Positions 44,902 to 54,351 of a stretch of DNA of 64,000 bases are shown in pieces; position 1 is the stretch's first letter; every line of letters begins with the position of its first letter. Origin of the DNA: JAQIBY01 sp051747965 (lineage in GTDB: Bacteria; Bacteroidota; Bacteroidia; Bacteroidales; ML635J-15). The position numbers and the translations under genes are program-made. The stretch covers positions 5,010 to 69,009 of the forward strand of contig JBNJGS010000006.1 of NCBI GenBank assembly GCA_051747965.1, given 5' to 3'. The notes beneath the pieces were generated by a model, which saw nothing but the letters and a program-made list of their open reading frames with translations, had not been told where the DNA came from and made no database searches.

Positions 44902-46085
44902 TGCCAAAAATACTAAGAATAATCAACCGGTTTAACCTCGGTGGCCCTACCTACAATGTGGCCTACCTGAGCAAATATATGACACCGGAATTTGAAACCC
45001 TGCTGATCGGAGGTAAGAACGGCAAGTCTGAGGGCTCCTCAAATTACATAGTACAAAACCTTGGTCTGCATCCCATCATCATTCCTGAAATGCAAAGGGA
45101 AATCAACTACCGCAATGATTATCTTGCCTATCAGAAAATCAAAAACATCATTAAAAGGTATCAGCCTGATATTGTACATACCCATGCTTCAAAAGCCGGT
45201 GTACTTGGTCGGCTGGCAGCCAGCCGGCAAAATGTTCCTGTCATCGTACATACCTTTCATGGTCACGTTTTTCATTCCTATTTCAGCAAATCAAAATCAA
45301 GATTTTACAAGGGCATAGAGCGAAATCTGGCAAAAAAAACAACCAAAATCATTGCCATCAGTGACATTCAAAAGCAAGAACTTTCCATTGACCATGGCAT
45401 AGCTGGAGAGAAGAATATCAGTGTGATTCCCCTGGGTTTCGATCTGGAAAGATTTCAAACAGATTATTGTTCAAAACGACACAGCTTCAGGGAGCATTAC
45501 GGCATTGCTGATGATGTTGTTTCCATTGGCATTGTGGGACGCCTTGTCAGCGTAAAAAATCATGAACTTTTCATCAATGCACTGGCCAGGGCCAGGCAAG
45601 TTACCAATAAAAAATTTGAAGCCTATATCATAGGTGACGGGGAGCTTAAAGAGAAACTGATTGCTCAGGCAAGAAACATTGGTTTGACTGTCAGTGAAAA
45701 TCCTGCCAAAGGCTTAACCGCTGAGGTCAACTTCACTTCATGGATAAAAAATATCGACTGGGCGTTTGCAGGGCTGGATATTGCCTGTCTCACTTCGCAT
45801 AATGAAGGAACACCTGTAAGCCTGATTGAAGCCCAGGCAGCCAATACACCGATTGTATCCACCAATGTAGGAGGAATTGAGAACGCAGTAATACCTGGCA
45901 GAACAGCTTTACTTTCTGAAAACAACCAATTGGAAGGCTTTTTCAAAAATCTAGTTGAAATGATTAACAATGAAACACTCAGAAAACATATGGCAACACA
46001 GGGGTGGCCTTTTGTGAAAGACAAATTTCACTATACAAGGCTTGTAGAGGATATGTCAAAGCTTTACAATCAATTAATGCCTTAG
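44901..46085 (+). CDS. Family 4 glycosyltransferase
   Basis: A 394-residue GT-B glycosyltransferase. The frame is open from 44853, but the ATG at 44901 overlaps the asnB stop by one base and gives the usual MPKILRIINRFNLGGPTYNV, whose GGPT loop contacts the donor. The C-terminal half has the GT4 signature: GIVGRLVSVKNHELFINAL, the phosphate/sugar-binding SHNEGTPVSLIEAQAANTPIV, and the acidic EX7E of the family. It should add a sugar from a nucleotide donor to a lipid-linked glycan on the cytosolic side. It belongs to the exopolysaccharide group (asnB, this gene, wza, wzc, wecA-like). Confidence 0.92.
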   Translation: MPKILRIINRFNLGGPTYNVAYLSKYMTPEFETLLIGGKNGKSEGSSNYIVQNLGLHPIIIPEMQREINYRNDYLAYQKIKNIIKRYQPDIVHTHASKAGVLGRLAASRQNVPVIVHTFHGHVFHSYFSKSKSRFYKGIERNLAKKTTKIIAISDIQKQELSIDHGIAGEKNISVIPLGFDLERFQTDYCSKRHSFREHYGIADDVVSIGIVGRLVSVKNHELFINALARARQVTNKKFEAYIIGDGELKEKLIAQARNIGLTVSENPAKGLTAEVNFTSWIKNIDWAFAGLDIACLTSHNEGTPVSLIEAQAANTPIVSTNVGGIENAVIPGRTALLSENNQLEGFFKNLVEMINNETLRKHMATQGWPFVKDKFHYTRLVEDMSKLYNQLMP

Positions 46086-46110
46086 CTGGCTTTTGTTTCA
46101 TCATTTTTAT

Positions 46111-46118
46111 TACTTTTG
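46111..46118 (+). promoter_or_regulatory. Candidate -7 element upstream of the wza-like gene
   Basis: TACTTTTG is a perfect TAnnTTTG, 21 bases before the ATG at 46140. A TTTG lies upstream at 46092-46095, but at 15 bases the spacing is short. It could give the export genes an internal promoter within the cluster. Confidence 0.4.
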
Positions 46119-46139
46119 AAAAGATAAAATGAACGGCAT

Positions 46140-46925
46140 ATGCTCAGGGACAAAAAGAAAATCATCATACTTTTTAGCTTCATGCTGATAATCATGGGAT
46201 TTGAGTCATGTCAGGTTCTCAGGCCATCTGAGATGTTTCAGATCGAGGATGATTATCCACTGGCAGAATTTGAAAGCAGTCAGAAAGAATATAAAATCAA
46301 ACCCTTTGACAAACTTGCTTTGAGAATAACCACCAACGAAGGTTTTGCTCTGGTGGGTCTGGCGAATGACCAAAGATCCGGTGGCAGCGGTAATTCAAAT
46401 GAAAGACAGCGTGGACTGGAATATCTTGTAGAATACGATGGGCTGATCAAACTTCCAACACTGGGGAGGGTGAAGGTTTCCGGTATGACAATCCGTGAGG
46501 CAGAAACCTTTCTTGAGGAAAAGTACTCGGAATATTATCAGGAGCCTTTTGTTTTGATGGAAGTAACCAACCGGAAAGTAATTATTTTCAAAGACGGAGG
46601 CACCAGTGGAACAGTATTGACCATTCCATCAGAAAATCTAACACTTATTGAAGCCCTGGCCCAGTCAGGCGGCATCACAGATATCAGTAAAGCATACCGC
46701 ATAAAACTCATCCGCGGTGATTTGACCGGCGACCCCAAGGTATACTATTATGATGTATCAGCACTGAAAGAATTGCAGGACACCAACATTTTACTGCAGG
46801 CCAATGATGTAATTTATGTGGAAAGTAAACCGAAATATGTAAACCGTGTTCTTACAGAAATAAGCCCGTATTTAACGCTTTTGACTACAGGACTGACAGT
46901 GTATGGACTTTTTATTGCAAATTAG
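46140..46925 (+). CDS. Polysaccharide export lipoprotein (Wza/BexD-like)
   Basis: A 261-residue outer-membrane lipoprotein. The signal MLRDKKKIIILFSFMLIIMGF leads to a lipobox ending ESC. The N-terminal polysaccharide-export domain (about 50-140, YKIKPFDKLALRIT and GLIKLPTLGRVKVSGMTIREAE) is followed by an SLBB domain (about 145-235, LTLIEALAQSGGI). A C-terminal helix (LTLLTTGLTVYGLFIA) may be the amphipathic helix that crosses the outer membrane in Wza. With the wzc-like gene six bases downstream it should form the trans-envelope export channel of a Wzy-type capsule or exopolysaccharide pathway. Confidence 0.92.
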   Translation: MLRDKKKIIILFSFMLIIMGFESCQVLRPSEMFQIEDDYPLAEFESSQKEYKIKPFDKLALRITTNEGFALVGLANDQRSGGSGNSNERQRGLEYLVEYDGLIKLPTLGRVKVSGMTIREAETFLEEKYSEYYQEPFVLMEVTNRKVIIFKDGGTSGTVLTIPSENLTLIEALAQSGGITDISKAYRIKLIRGDLTGDPKVYYYDVSALKELQDTNILLQANDVIYVESKPKYVNRVLTEISPYLTLLTTGLTVYGLFIAN

Positions 46926-46931
46926 GCTTTT

Positions 46932-49412
46932 ATGAACCAGCGAAAGATACCCGTCATCAATCAGAAATTTGACTTTTTCACCTTTATGAAGGTGTTAAGA
47001 AAGAGTCTCTGGATCATTGGTATCTGCCTGGTAACAGGTATTATTACTGGTTTTTTATACATCAGATACACTCCCCCGGTATATCAATCCAGCTCCGTAT
47101 TACAAGTCAGCACAAAAAACAAGACCAATGAGATACTGGGCATTGATGACATGTACGAAACAGGCCTGGACCCTGTCATTGAGCTTATCCGTTCCAAAGA
47201 ATTTCTGAAACGCTGTTTTCATTTACTGCCTTTGGAAGTATCCTATTATAAACAAGGAACCTTTCTTTCCAATGAATTGTACCGGAGCTCTCCCTTTGAA
47301 GTAAACTATCAAATCACCAACCAGTCTCTGCTTGACAATGAAATCAGGCTGGAATTCAGTCAGGGTAATATTCTGATTAAATATGAAATTTCAGGCAGGA
47401 AATACGAATTCAAACTGGAGCCAAACAAGTGGCATGATATCGAAGGTGGGCAAATAAAAATTAAGGTATCAGATTATGATCAAATTAATTTTTACCAGAA
47501 TCAGCTAAATAAAAGCGGATATTATTTTGTCATCAATTCTGCCAAGAAAATTCTCAGCAAATACTCCAACAACCTGAGCATAAATATTCTAAACAAGTCA
47601 GCAGGTACTATAGAAATAAGTTTCATTGATAAAAATGCACGAAAAACCGCCGATGTTGTCAACACCATCAGTTCGGAATTTATCAAATATGATATTGAAA
47701 AGAAAAAAGAAGGAGCCAACAATATCATTACCTATATTGACAAGCAATTAGACATTGTTTTTACGCAACTGGATTCTACGGAAAAACAATTGCATGATTT
47801 TAAGAAAAACAATAAAATTACCGGCAGCAGCATCATCAATCAAAACCAACAGCAGGGAAATTACAATACTAGGGGCCTTCCGACAGCTGTTTCCCGCATA
47901 ACAGATCTTGAAAATGAATCCATCAATCTGGAATTTGAAATCCGCACATTACGGCATATAGCCAATGAGATCAAATCAGAAGAAGACGTCAATGTATATG
48001 AATTGATGGCCTTACTTAGTGGCACACACAGTGAATCGTTCATGAAAAGCATGCTCAATTCCATGCTGGACCTGTACAATCAACGCAGCATTTTGCTCAA
48101 CGATGTGACAGAGGAGAATCACAAAATCAAAACCATTGATAAACAGATTGCCACAAAAAAAACGCAGATTATTGATTTCCTGAAATCCAATATAGATCAA
48201 CTGGAACAAAGCCGAGAGAACTACCAGGGGAAAATCCGGGAGATTGAAGCCAAAGCATACAGTGATTCATCTTATCAGGAAATTGAATATTCCAGACTTC
48301 AGCGCTTATTTGATATCAATGAGAACTTTTATCATCAGCTGATTCAAAAAAAGGCTGAATACATGATCAGCCAGGCAGGCTATGTTTCTGACAACACCAT
48401 ACTGGAAAATGCCACTGTACCACGCTACAGGCTGAAGCCCTCCAGAAAAAATGTTGCCCTCATGGTCATCCTGCTGGTTATTTTTATCAGTTTCCTGATC
48501 ATACTTATCCGCTACCTTTTTTACAACAAAATCAGCACAATACAGGAAATTGCCAATTTCACGGACATTCCGGTGATAGGTGCCATCCCATTGCATTCAT
48601 ATAAGTCAGAACACTCCAGGCTGCTGGTGCATAAGAATCCAAAGTCCATGTTGACAGAATCTTTCAGGAACATCCGCTCCAATATGGAGTTTCTGGTGGA
48701 ACAGGAAAAATCATCTGTCATCACGATATCTTCCACCATTTCGGGTGAAGGCAAAACATTTGTAGCCATCAACCTGAGCGGAATACTTGCAATGACAAAC
48801 AAAAAAGTGGTTTTGCTTGATCTTGACCTGAGAAAGCCCCGACTACACAAGTCATTTGACTGCGAAAACAACAAAGGCATCAGTACCATACTCATCAACA
48901 AGCACTCCATTGAGGAATGTGTACATAAAACGGAAATCAACACACTGGACCTGCTCACTTCCGGCCCGATCCCCCCCAATCCATCGGAACTCATTCTTAC
49001 AAAGAGATTTAACCAGATGCTGGAGGATCTGAAACAACGCTATGATTACATTGTCATTGATACTCCGCCGGTTGGTATTGTAACCGATGCCATCAGATCT
49101 TTCCAGGATTCTGACTATGCACTGTACATTACCAGAGCAAGCCACTCACCAAGGACATTCATATCATATATCAACAACCTGGCCGAAAGCAAATCCCTGA
49201 CCAACCTGAGCCTTATTCTCAACGGCATGGACGAATCATCAGGAAAATACGGGTACGGATATGGCTACCATTACGGATATTCCTACGGGTATGGTCCCTC
49301 CTACGGATATAAAGATTATATCAAAAGTAACGATTACTATGATGAGCCAGGCAGAAAAAGACGAAGATTTAGCATCAAACGCATTTTTAACAAAAAACGC
49401 AAAAACCAATGA
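46932..49412 (+). CDS. Polysaccharide co-polymerase and tyrosine autokinase (Wzc-like)
   Basis: An 826-residue inner-membrane protein that controls chain length and export. A Wzz domain begins with a helix near residue 25-45 (SLWIIGICLVTGIITGFLY), a periplasmic coiled-coil region spans about 240-480, and a second helix lies near 510-535 (NVALMVILLVIFISFLIIL). The cytosolic BY-kinase follows: Walker A STISGEGKTFVAINLSG, Walker A' LLDLDLRKPRLHK and Walker B IVIDTPPVG. The tail (about 770-805) has 13 tyrosines in alternating Tyr-Gly pairs, the autophosphorylation cluster. No cognate tyrosine phosphatase (Wzb) lies in the window. It overlaps the next gene by 4 bases. Confidence 0.94.
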   Translation: MNQRKIPVINQKFDFFTFMKVLRKSLWIIGICLVTGIITGFLYIRYTPPVYQSSSVLQVSTKNKTNEILGIDDMYETGLDPVIELIRSKEFLKRCFHLLPLEVSYYKQGTFLSNELYRSSPFEVNYQITNQSLLDNEIRLEFSQGNILIKYEISGRKYEFKLEPNKWHDIEGGQIKIKVSDYDQINFYQNQLNKSGYYFVINSAKKILSKYSNNLSINILNKSAGTIEISFIDKNARKTADVVNTISSEFIKYDIEKKKEGANNIITYIDKQLDIVFTQLDSTEKQLHDFKKNNKITGSSIINQNQQQGNYNTRGLPTAVSRITDLENESINLEFEIRTLRHIANEIKSEEDVNVYELMALLSGTHSESFMKSMLNSMLDLYNQRSILLNDVTEENHKIKTIDKQIATKKTQIIDFLKSNIDQLEQSRENYQGKIREIEAKAYSDSSYQEIEYSRLQRLFDINENFYHQLIQKKAEYMISQAGYVSDNTILENATVPRYRLKPSRKNVALMVILLVIFISFLIILIRYLFYNKISTIQEIANFTDIPVIGAIPLHSYKSEHSRLLVHKNPKSMLTESFRNIRSNMEFLVEQEKSSVITISSTISGEGKTFVAINLSGILAMTNKKVVLLDLDLRKPRLHKSFDCENNKGISTILINKHSIEECVHKTEINTLDLLTSGPIPPNPSELILTKRFNQMLEDLKQRYDYIVIDTPPVGIVTDAIRSFQDSDYALYITRASHSPRTFISYINNLAESKSLTNLSLILNGMDESSGKYGYGYGYHYGYSYGYGPSYGYKDYIKSNDYYDEPGRKRRRFSIKRIFNKKRKNQ

Positions 49413-50476
49413 ATCTGAATCCTTCTCTGCTGCTTATTGTTACATTTTTACTGGCATTAATTACGGGTTATGCTCTGAATAAATTTTTCCTGAACAGGCC
49501 AATAAGATTTCTGGTTAAAAAGGCCAACAAGTCTGCTATACGCTGGAGCAGCCAGTCAAAACCGGTTTTCGGTGGCATCACTTTTTTTGTTTTATTTATC
49601 CTCGCCTTTCTGGTATATATTTTACTGATTGACAGAAATATGGCCTTTGAAGAAAGGTATATAGCATTGTTTCTGATTGTTATCATTTCGTTTCTGATGG
49701 GGCTCTCTGATGATCTGATCAGCACACCACCTTATTTCAAATTTTTCGTACAAATACTTAATGCCGTCATCCTGATTTCCTTCGGCATTTTCATTAAAAT
49801 ATCCCCCATTCCGGCAGTAAACTATGGCATTACTGTTTTATGGGTTGTCGGCATCATGAATTCCATCAACATGCTGGACAATATGGACTCCATCACCAAC
49901 CTTGTTTCCCTCTCCATTTTTGGCGGTGTATTTGCACTGATTCTTTTGAACGGCCAGACAGGCTTTATGCCATTTTTGATGCTTTTTATAATAGCCGGAA
50001 GCCTCAGTTTTCTTTACTTCAACTGGCATCCTTCAAAAATGTATATGGGAGACAACGGGAGCCAGTTCCTGGGAGCAGTTCTGGCCTTTTTGGGAATCAT
50101 TTATTTCTGGAATGCAATGCCGATAGAAGCAAGCAGTTTCGGATACAACAGCAAACAGGCAATGATTGTACTTCTCGCCTTCATTGTTCCGATTTCCGAT
50201 ACCACTACCGTTACCATCAACCGCCTGATGCGCGGACAATCTCCTTTTGTGGGCGGCAGGGATCACACAACACATTACCTGTCATATGCAGGACTGAGTG
50301 ACAGACAAGTGGCCGGACTACTGTTTGCCATCAATACTGTTTCAACAGCACTGGCTTGCTACATCATTCTTAACACACCAAACTGGAATTCATTATGGTT
50401 TTGGTCGTGTTTTACATGGGCTTTTATTATCTTTGTCAGCTTGTTTAGTTTGACAAAAATTGTAAAACCCAAATAA
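49409..50476 (+). CDS. MraY/WecA-family undecaprenyl-phosphate sugar-1-phosphate transferase
   Basis: A 355-residue inner-membrane protein with about ten helices. Family motifs are present: FGGITFF near residue 52, the acidic pair FLMGLSDDLIST, INMLDNMDSI (an unusual form of the N-x-D-G-x-D-G loop), MYMGDNGSQFLG, and the cytosolic GGRDHTTHYL that binds the nucleotide sugar. It should load the first sugar phosphate onto undecaprenyl phosphate and thus start the repeat unit exported by the Wza/Wzc pair. The ATGA overlap with wzc shows translational coupling. Confidence 0.92.
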   Translation: MNLNPSLLLIVTFLLALITGYALNKFFLNRPIRFLVKKANKSAIRWSSQSKPVFGGITFFVLFILAFLVYILLIDRNMAFEERYIALFLIVIISFLMGLSDDLISTPPYFKFFVQILNAVILISFGIFIKISPIPAVNYGITVLWVVGIMNSINMLDNMDSITNLVSLSIFGGVFALILLNGQTGFMPFLMLFIIAGSLSFLYFNWHPSKMYMGDNGSQFLGAVLAFLGIIYFWNAMPIEASSFGYNSKQAMIVLLAFIVPISDTTTVTINRLMRGQSPFVGGRDHTTHYLSYAGLSDRQVAGLLFAINTVSTALACYIILNTPNWNSLWFWSCFTWAFIIFVSLFSLTKIVKPK

Positions 50477-50481
50477 TAAGA

Positions 50482-51462
50482 ATGACAAAAAAAAGACGAT
50501 TTTTTATTAATTTTCCGATCTACCTGGTAATAGTGATGCTGGGAGGTTTTGTTGTGATGCAGTTGTTCCTTGGCTCAAGTGAACAACTACCGCCACCGGA
50601 CAGCAAAACCGTTGTGGAAAACAACTTTTATGCGGCAAAACAACCCTTGATTCCGGAAAAAATGGAATTTGCCGGTGAGTCCGTACCTCTGCATCTCTAT
50701 GATGTCAGAGAAAGTCTTGACAGAGAAATGATTACAAACTCCTATTACCACTCTTCTACAATACAGATACTTAAACGTGCAGAACGCTATTTCCCATACA
50801 TTGATTCCGTACTGAAAGCCAACAACATACCTGAGGATTTCAAGTACCTGTGTGTGATAGAAAGCAGTCTGAAAAATGTAACTTCCCCAGCCGGAGCCAA
50901 AGGTTTTTGGCAGTTTATGAAATCTACCGGCAGGGAACATGGGCTGGAGATCAACTCCTATGTTGACGAACGATACAGTCTTGAAAAGTCCACACAGGCA
51001 GCCTGCGAATACCTGCAGGAAGCATATGATATTTTTGGGAGCTGGACACTTGCAGCGGCTGCCTATAATATGGGGAAATCCGGTTTAAAACGTCGTGTTA
51101 ATGAACAGCAGGTAGACAATTATTACGATCTTTATCTGAATGCCGAAACAGCAAGATATGTGTACAGAATTCTGGCAATGAAAACCATCATGCCCGATCA
51201 TGAAAGCTATGGCTTTATGCTAAAGACCGTAGATAAATATGCTGAACACAAACACAGAACGATGATTGTTGATACAACCATCACAGATCTCGTGGATTTT
51301 GCTTTTCAACAAGGGGTGAATTATAAAATTCTCAAAGAATTCAATCCATGGCTCACCAATACTTTTCTGACAAACAGAACAGGTAAAGAATATAAAATAC
51401 TCTTGCCTGATCCGGATGTGCGACCCTGCAAACCTGCTGTACCCCAAAGCGAAAAAGAATAA
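50482..51462 (+). CDS. MltD-like lytic transglycosylase (GH23)
   Basis: A 326-residue membrane-anchored murein transglycosylase. One N-terminal helix (about 10-29, FPIYLVIVMLGGFVVMQLFLG) precedes the SLT domain (about 90-230). Its catalytic Glu lies in CVIESSLKNVTSPAGAKGFWQFM, split here as CVIESSLKN and AKGFWQFM; LAAAAYNMGKSGLKRRV follows. The layout is that of MltD, but no LysM repeats follow; a short domain (about 240-326, LVDFAFQQGVNYKILKEFNP) occupies their place and itself resembles a LysM-like fold. It sits five bases after the wecA-like gene and could open the wall for polysaccharide export, which is inference. Confidence 0.9.
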   Translation: MTKKRRFFINFPIYLVIVMLGGFVVMQLFLGSSEQLPPPDSKTVVENNFYAAKQPLIPEKMEFAGESVPLHLYDVRESLDREMITNSYYHSSTIQILKRAERYFPYIDSVLKANNIPEDFKYLCVIESSLKNVTSPAGAKGFWQFMKSTGREHGLEINSYVDERYSLEKSTQAACEYLQEAYDIFGSWTLAAAAYNMGKSGLKRRVNEQQVDNYYDLYLNAETARYVYRILAMKTIMPDHESYGFMLKTVDKYAEHKHRTMIVDTTITDLVDFAFQQGVNYKILKEFNPWLTNTFLTNRTGKEYKILLPDPDVRPCKPAVPQSEKE

Positions 51463-51510
51463 ACAAAAGAAATCTCTTGTGCTTAGTAATCAAAGATCAC
51501 AGGAAGGCTG

Positions 51511-54351
51511 ATGAAGCAGATGGAAACATACATTGACATTGAGGGTGCCAGAGCCCATAATCTAAAAGATATCTCCTGCAGTATTCCGCGATATAAGCTT
51601 ACGGTTGTAACCGGACTCAGTGGAAGCGGGAAGTCATCACTGGCTTTTGACACTATATATGCCGAAGGGCAGCGCCGTTACCTGGAAACTTTTTCGGCAT
51701 ATGCCAGACAATTTCTCAGTAAGATGGAACGTCCCGAAGTGGACAAAATCACAGGTCTTAGCCCTGTCATTGCCATAGAACAGAAAACGACAAGCAAAAA
51801 TCCCCGCTCTACGGTAGGAACCATCACGGAAATATATGATTACCTGAGGCTGCTGTATGCAAGGGCCGGTATAGCATACTCCTACAAAACAGGAGCGGAA
51901 ATGGTACGATACAGTACAGATCAAATCCGGGAGATCATACGAAACGACTACAACAACAAAAAGATCATACTGCTAAGCCCCGTCGTTCGCGGCAGAAAAG
52001 GACATTATCAGGAATTGTTCGAACGCATTCGTCAAAAAGGATTTTTGCAGGTACGGGTAGATGGTAAAATAACAGACATCAGCCCGGGCATGATGCTTGA
52101 CCGCTACAAAATTCATCATGTGGAGGTAGTGGTTGACAAGCTGAAAATCAATGAAAAAAGCCTGGGCAGACTAAAAAAGAGTCTGGAGTTGACACTTGAT
52201 ATGGGTGAAGGCATTGCCATGCTGTATGACATTGAAAATGAGCAAACCCGATTTTTCAGCAAACACTTAATGTGTCCCGACACGGGGATCTCATACAATG
52301 AACCCGCACCCCATAGTTTCTCCTTCAATTCCCCCGAAGGAGCATGTCCAAAATGCAGCGGACTGGGTGTGGTAAAGGATTTTGATCCCCAAAAAATCAT
52401 CCCCAATCCGGAGCTGAGTATCAGACAGGGTGGTATTACACCTCTTGGCAAATACAAAAATATGTTGCTGTTCTGGCAACTTGAAGCTTTGGTAAAACGG
52501 TACAATGCCAATCTTGACACCCCATTGTCAAAACTGCCGGAGGAAGCCATAAATGAAATTTTTTATGGCACAGAAAAACCGCTGCTATTGCAAAACACCC
52601 CCCTGGGTGGAGAATCCAAATATGAGCTTCGTTTTGACGGGATCGTCAGTCTGCTGGAAAAAAAATCCGGCGAGGAGCGAAACCTCAAAAGCAAAAACAA
52701 GTGGAGTGAGCAATTTGTACACAACAAAACATGTCCGGTATGCAAGGGGCAACGCCTGAAAAAGGAATCCCTGCATTTCCGCATACATGATAAAAACATC
52801 GCAGAACTGGCACATATGGAGCTCACGGAGCTTTCCGCCTGGTTTGAGACAGTAGAAGAGCACCTCAGTAAAAAACAAAAGAAAATAGCCACCGAAGTGC
52901 TGAAAGAAATCCGCAGCAGGCTGGGCTTCCTGCTGGATGTCGGGTTGGAGTACCTGGCCCTTGACCGTCCCGCAAAAAGTTTATCAGGCGGGGAGGCCCA
53001 GCGTATCCGGCTGGCAACTCAGGTAGGATCACAGCTCGTCAATGTTTTGTATATCCTTGATGAACCCAGTATCGGACTTCATCAGAGAGACAATCACAGG
53101 CTCATCAATTCACTCAAAAACCTGCGTGACAAAGGCAATTCAATTATGGTAGTGGAGCATGATCAGGCTATGATAGAAGCCGCTGACCATGTACTGGACC
53201 TGGGACCGGGAGCCGGCAATTACGGAGGCAGGATCATGGCTCAGGGAACTCCCGAAGAAGTCAGGCAGAGTGAAGGTCTGACTGCAGATTATCTGTCAGG
53301 CAGGAAGCGGATTCATGTGCCTGATAAACGCAGAAAAGGCAATGGCAAAAAGCTCACAATCAAAGGATGCCGGGGCAACAATCTGAAAAATATTGATGTA
53401 AGCTTTCCTCTTGGCAAGCTTCTCTGTATTACCGGGGTATCGGGTTCGGGAAAATCAAGTTTAATCGACGACACGCTCTACCCTGCCCTCAGCAAACATT
53501 TTTACAGATCCCATCAGATGCCACTGGATTATGACAAAATACGCGGCCTTGAAAATATTGACAAGGTCATTGAAGTCAACCAGGCCCCATTGGGACGCAC
53601 CCCACGATCAAACCCCATTACCTATACCGGTATTTTTACTGATATCAGAAAACTCTTTGCTCAACTGCCCGAAAGCAAAATCCGTGGCTATCAGCTTAGC
53701 AGGTTTTCATTCAATGTCAAAGGCGGCAGATGCGAAACATGCAAAGGTGCCGGAAGCATACCAATTGAAATGAATTTTCTGCCCGATGTCTATGTTGAAT
53801 GCAGCGAATGTCATGGTAAAAGATACAATAAAGAAACGCTGCAGGTGCGCTACAGGGGAAAATCCATCAACGATGTACTCAATCTAACGGTTAACCGTTC
53901 TGTCGAATTTTTTGAAAACATCCCCAAATTGCAAAACAAATTGAAAGTTTTGCAGGATGTAGGCCTGGGCTACATCACACTTGGACAGTCCTCAACCAGT
54001 CTGTCGGGAGGTGAATCACAACGTGTAAAGCTGGCATCAGAACTAATGAAAAAAGATACCGGCAAGACCTTCTACATCCTTGACGAGCCGACCACGGGGC
54101 TACATTTTGAAGATGTGCAGGTGCTGATGAATGTACTGGGACAATTGGCTGATAAAGGCAATACCATTCTTGTTATTGAACACAATCCTGATGTAATCAA
54201 ACTGGCCGACCACATCATTGATTTGGGGCCGGAAGGTGGCAAAAATGGTGGAGAACTGATGGCCACTGGAACACCTGAAGAAATTGTCAAAAAAGCAAAC
54301 ACATTCACGGCAGACTTTCTCAAAGATGAACTGTCAAACACAGCCGGTTGA
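51511..54351 (+). CDS. uvrA: Excinuclease ABC subunit A
   Basis: A 946-residue ATPase that recognises DNA damage with UvrB in nucleotide excision repair. Both ABC modules are complete: Walker A at residues 35-42 (GLSGSGKS) and again near 642 (GVSGSGKSS), signatures LSGGEAQRIRLA and LSGGESQRVKLA, and Walker B segments ILDEPSIGLHQRD and ILDEPTTGLHFED. Zinc modules are visible as CPKCSGLG, CPVCKGQR and CETCKGAG with CSECHGKR. The damage-binding insertion lies in between. The length is normal. An in-frame ATG at 51520 is a possible alternative start. It overlaps mtaB by 4 bases. Confidence 0.98.
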   Translation: MKQMETYIDIEGARAHNLKDISCSIPRYKLTVVTGLSGSGKSSLAFDTIYAEGQRRYLETFSAYARQFLSKMERPEVDKITGLSPVIAIEQKTTSKNPRSTVGTITEIYDYLRLLYARAGIAYSYKTGAEMVRYSTDQIREIIRNDYNNKKIILLSPVVRGRKGHYQELFERIRQKGFLQVRVDGKITDISPGMMLDRYKIHHVEVVVDKLKINEKSLGRLKKSLELTLDMGEGIAMLYDIENEQTRFFSKHLMCPDTGISYNEPAPHSFSFNSPEGACPKCSGLGVVKDFDPQKIIPNPELSIRQGGITPLGKYKNMLLFWQLEALVKRYNANLDTPLSKLPEEAINEIFYGTEKPLLLQNTPLGGESKYELRFDGIVSLLEKKSGEERNLKSKNKWSEQFVHNKTCPVCKGQRLKKESLHFRIHDKNIAELAHMELTELSAWFETVEEHLSKKQKKIATEVLKEIRSRLGFLLDVGLEYLALDRPAKSLSGGEAQRIRLATQVGSQLVNVLYILDEPSIGLHQRDNHRLINSLKNLRDKGNSIMVVEHDQAMIEAADHVLDLGPGAGNYGGRIMAQGTPEEVRQSEGLTADYLSGRKRIHVPDKRRKGNGKKLTIKGCRGNNLKNIDVSFPLGKLLCITGVSGSGKSSLIDDTLYPALSKHFYRSHQMPLDYDKIRGLENIDKVIEVNQAPLGRTPRSNPITYTGIFTDIRKLFAQLPESKIRGYQLSRFSFNVKGGRCETCKGAGSIPIEMNFLPDVYVECSECHGKRYNKETLQVRYRGKSINDVLNLTVNRSVEFFENIPKLQNKLKVLQDVGLGYITLGQSSTSLSGGESQRVKLASELMKKDTGKTFYILDEPTTGLHFEDVQVLMNVLGQLADKGNTILVIEHNPDVIKLADHIIDLGPEGGKNGGELMATGTPEEIVKKANTFTADFLKDELSNTAG

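Noticed and set aside
49240..49335. Possible tandem DNA repeat or CRISPR-like element
   Set aside because: The repeated bases are in frame and encode the Tyr-Gly tail of the Wzc kinase; there are no spacers.
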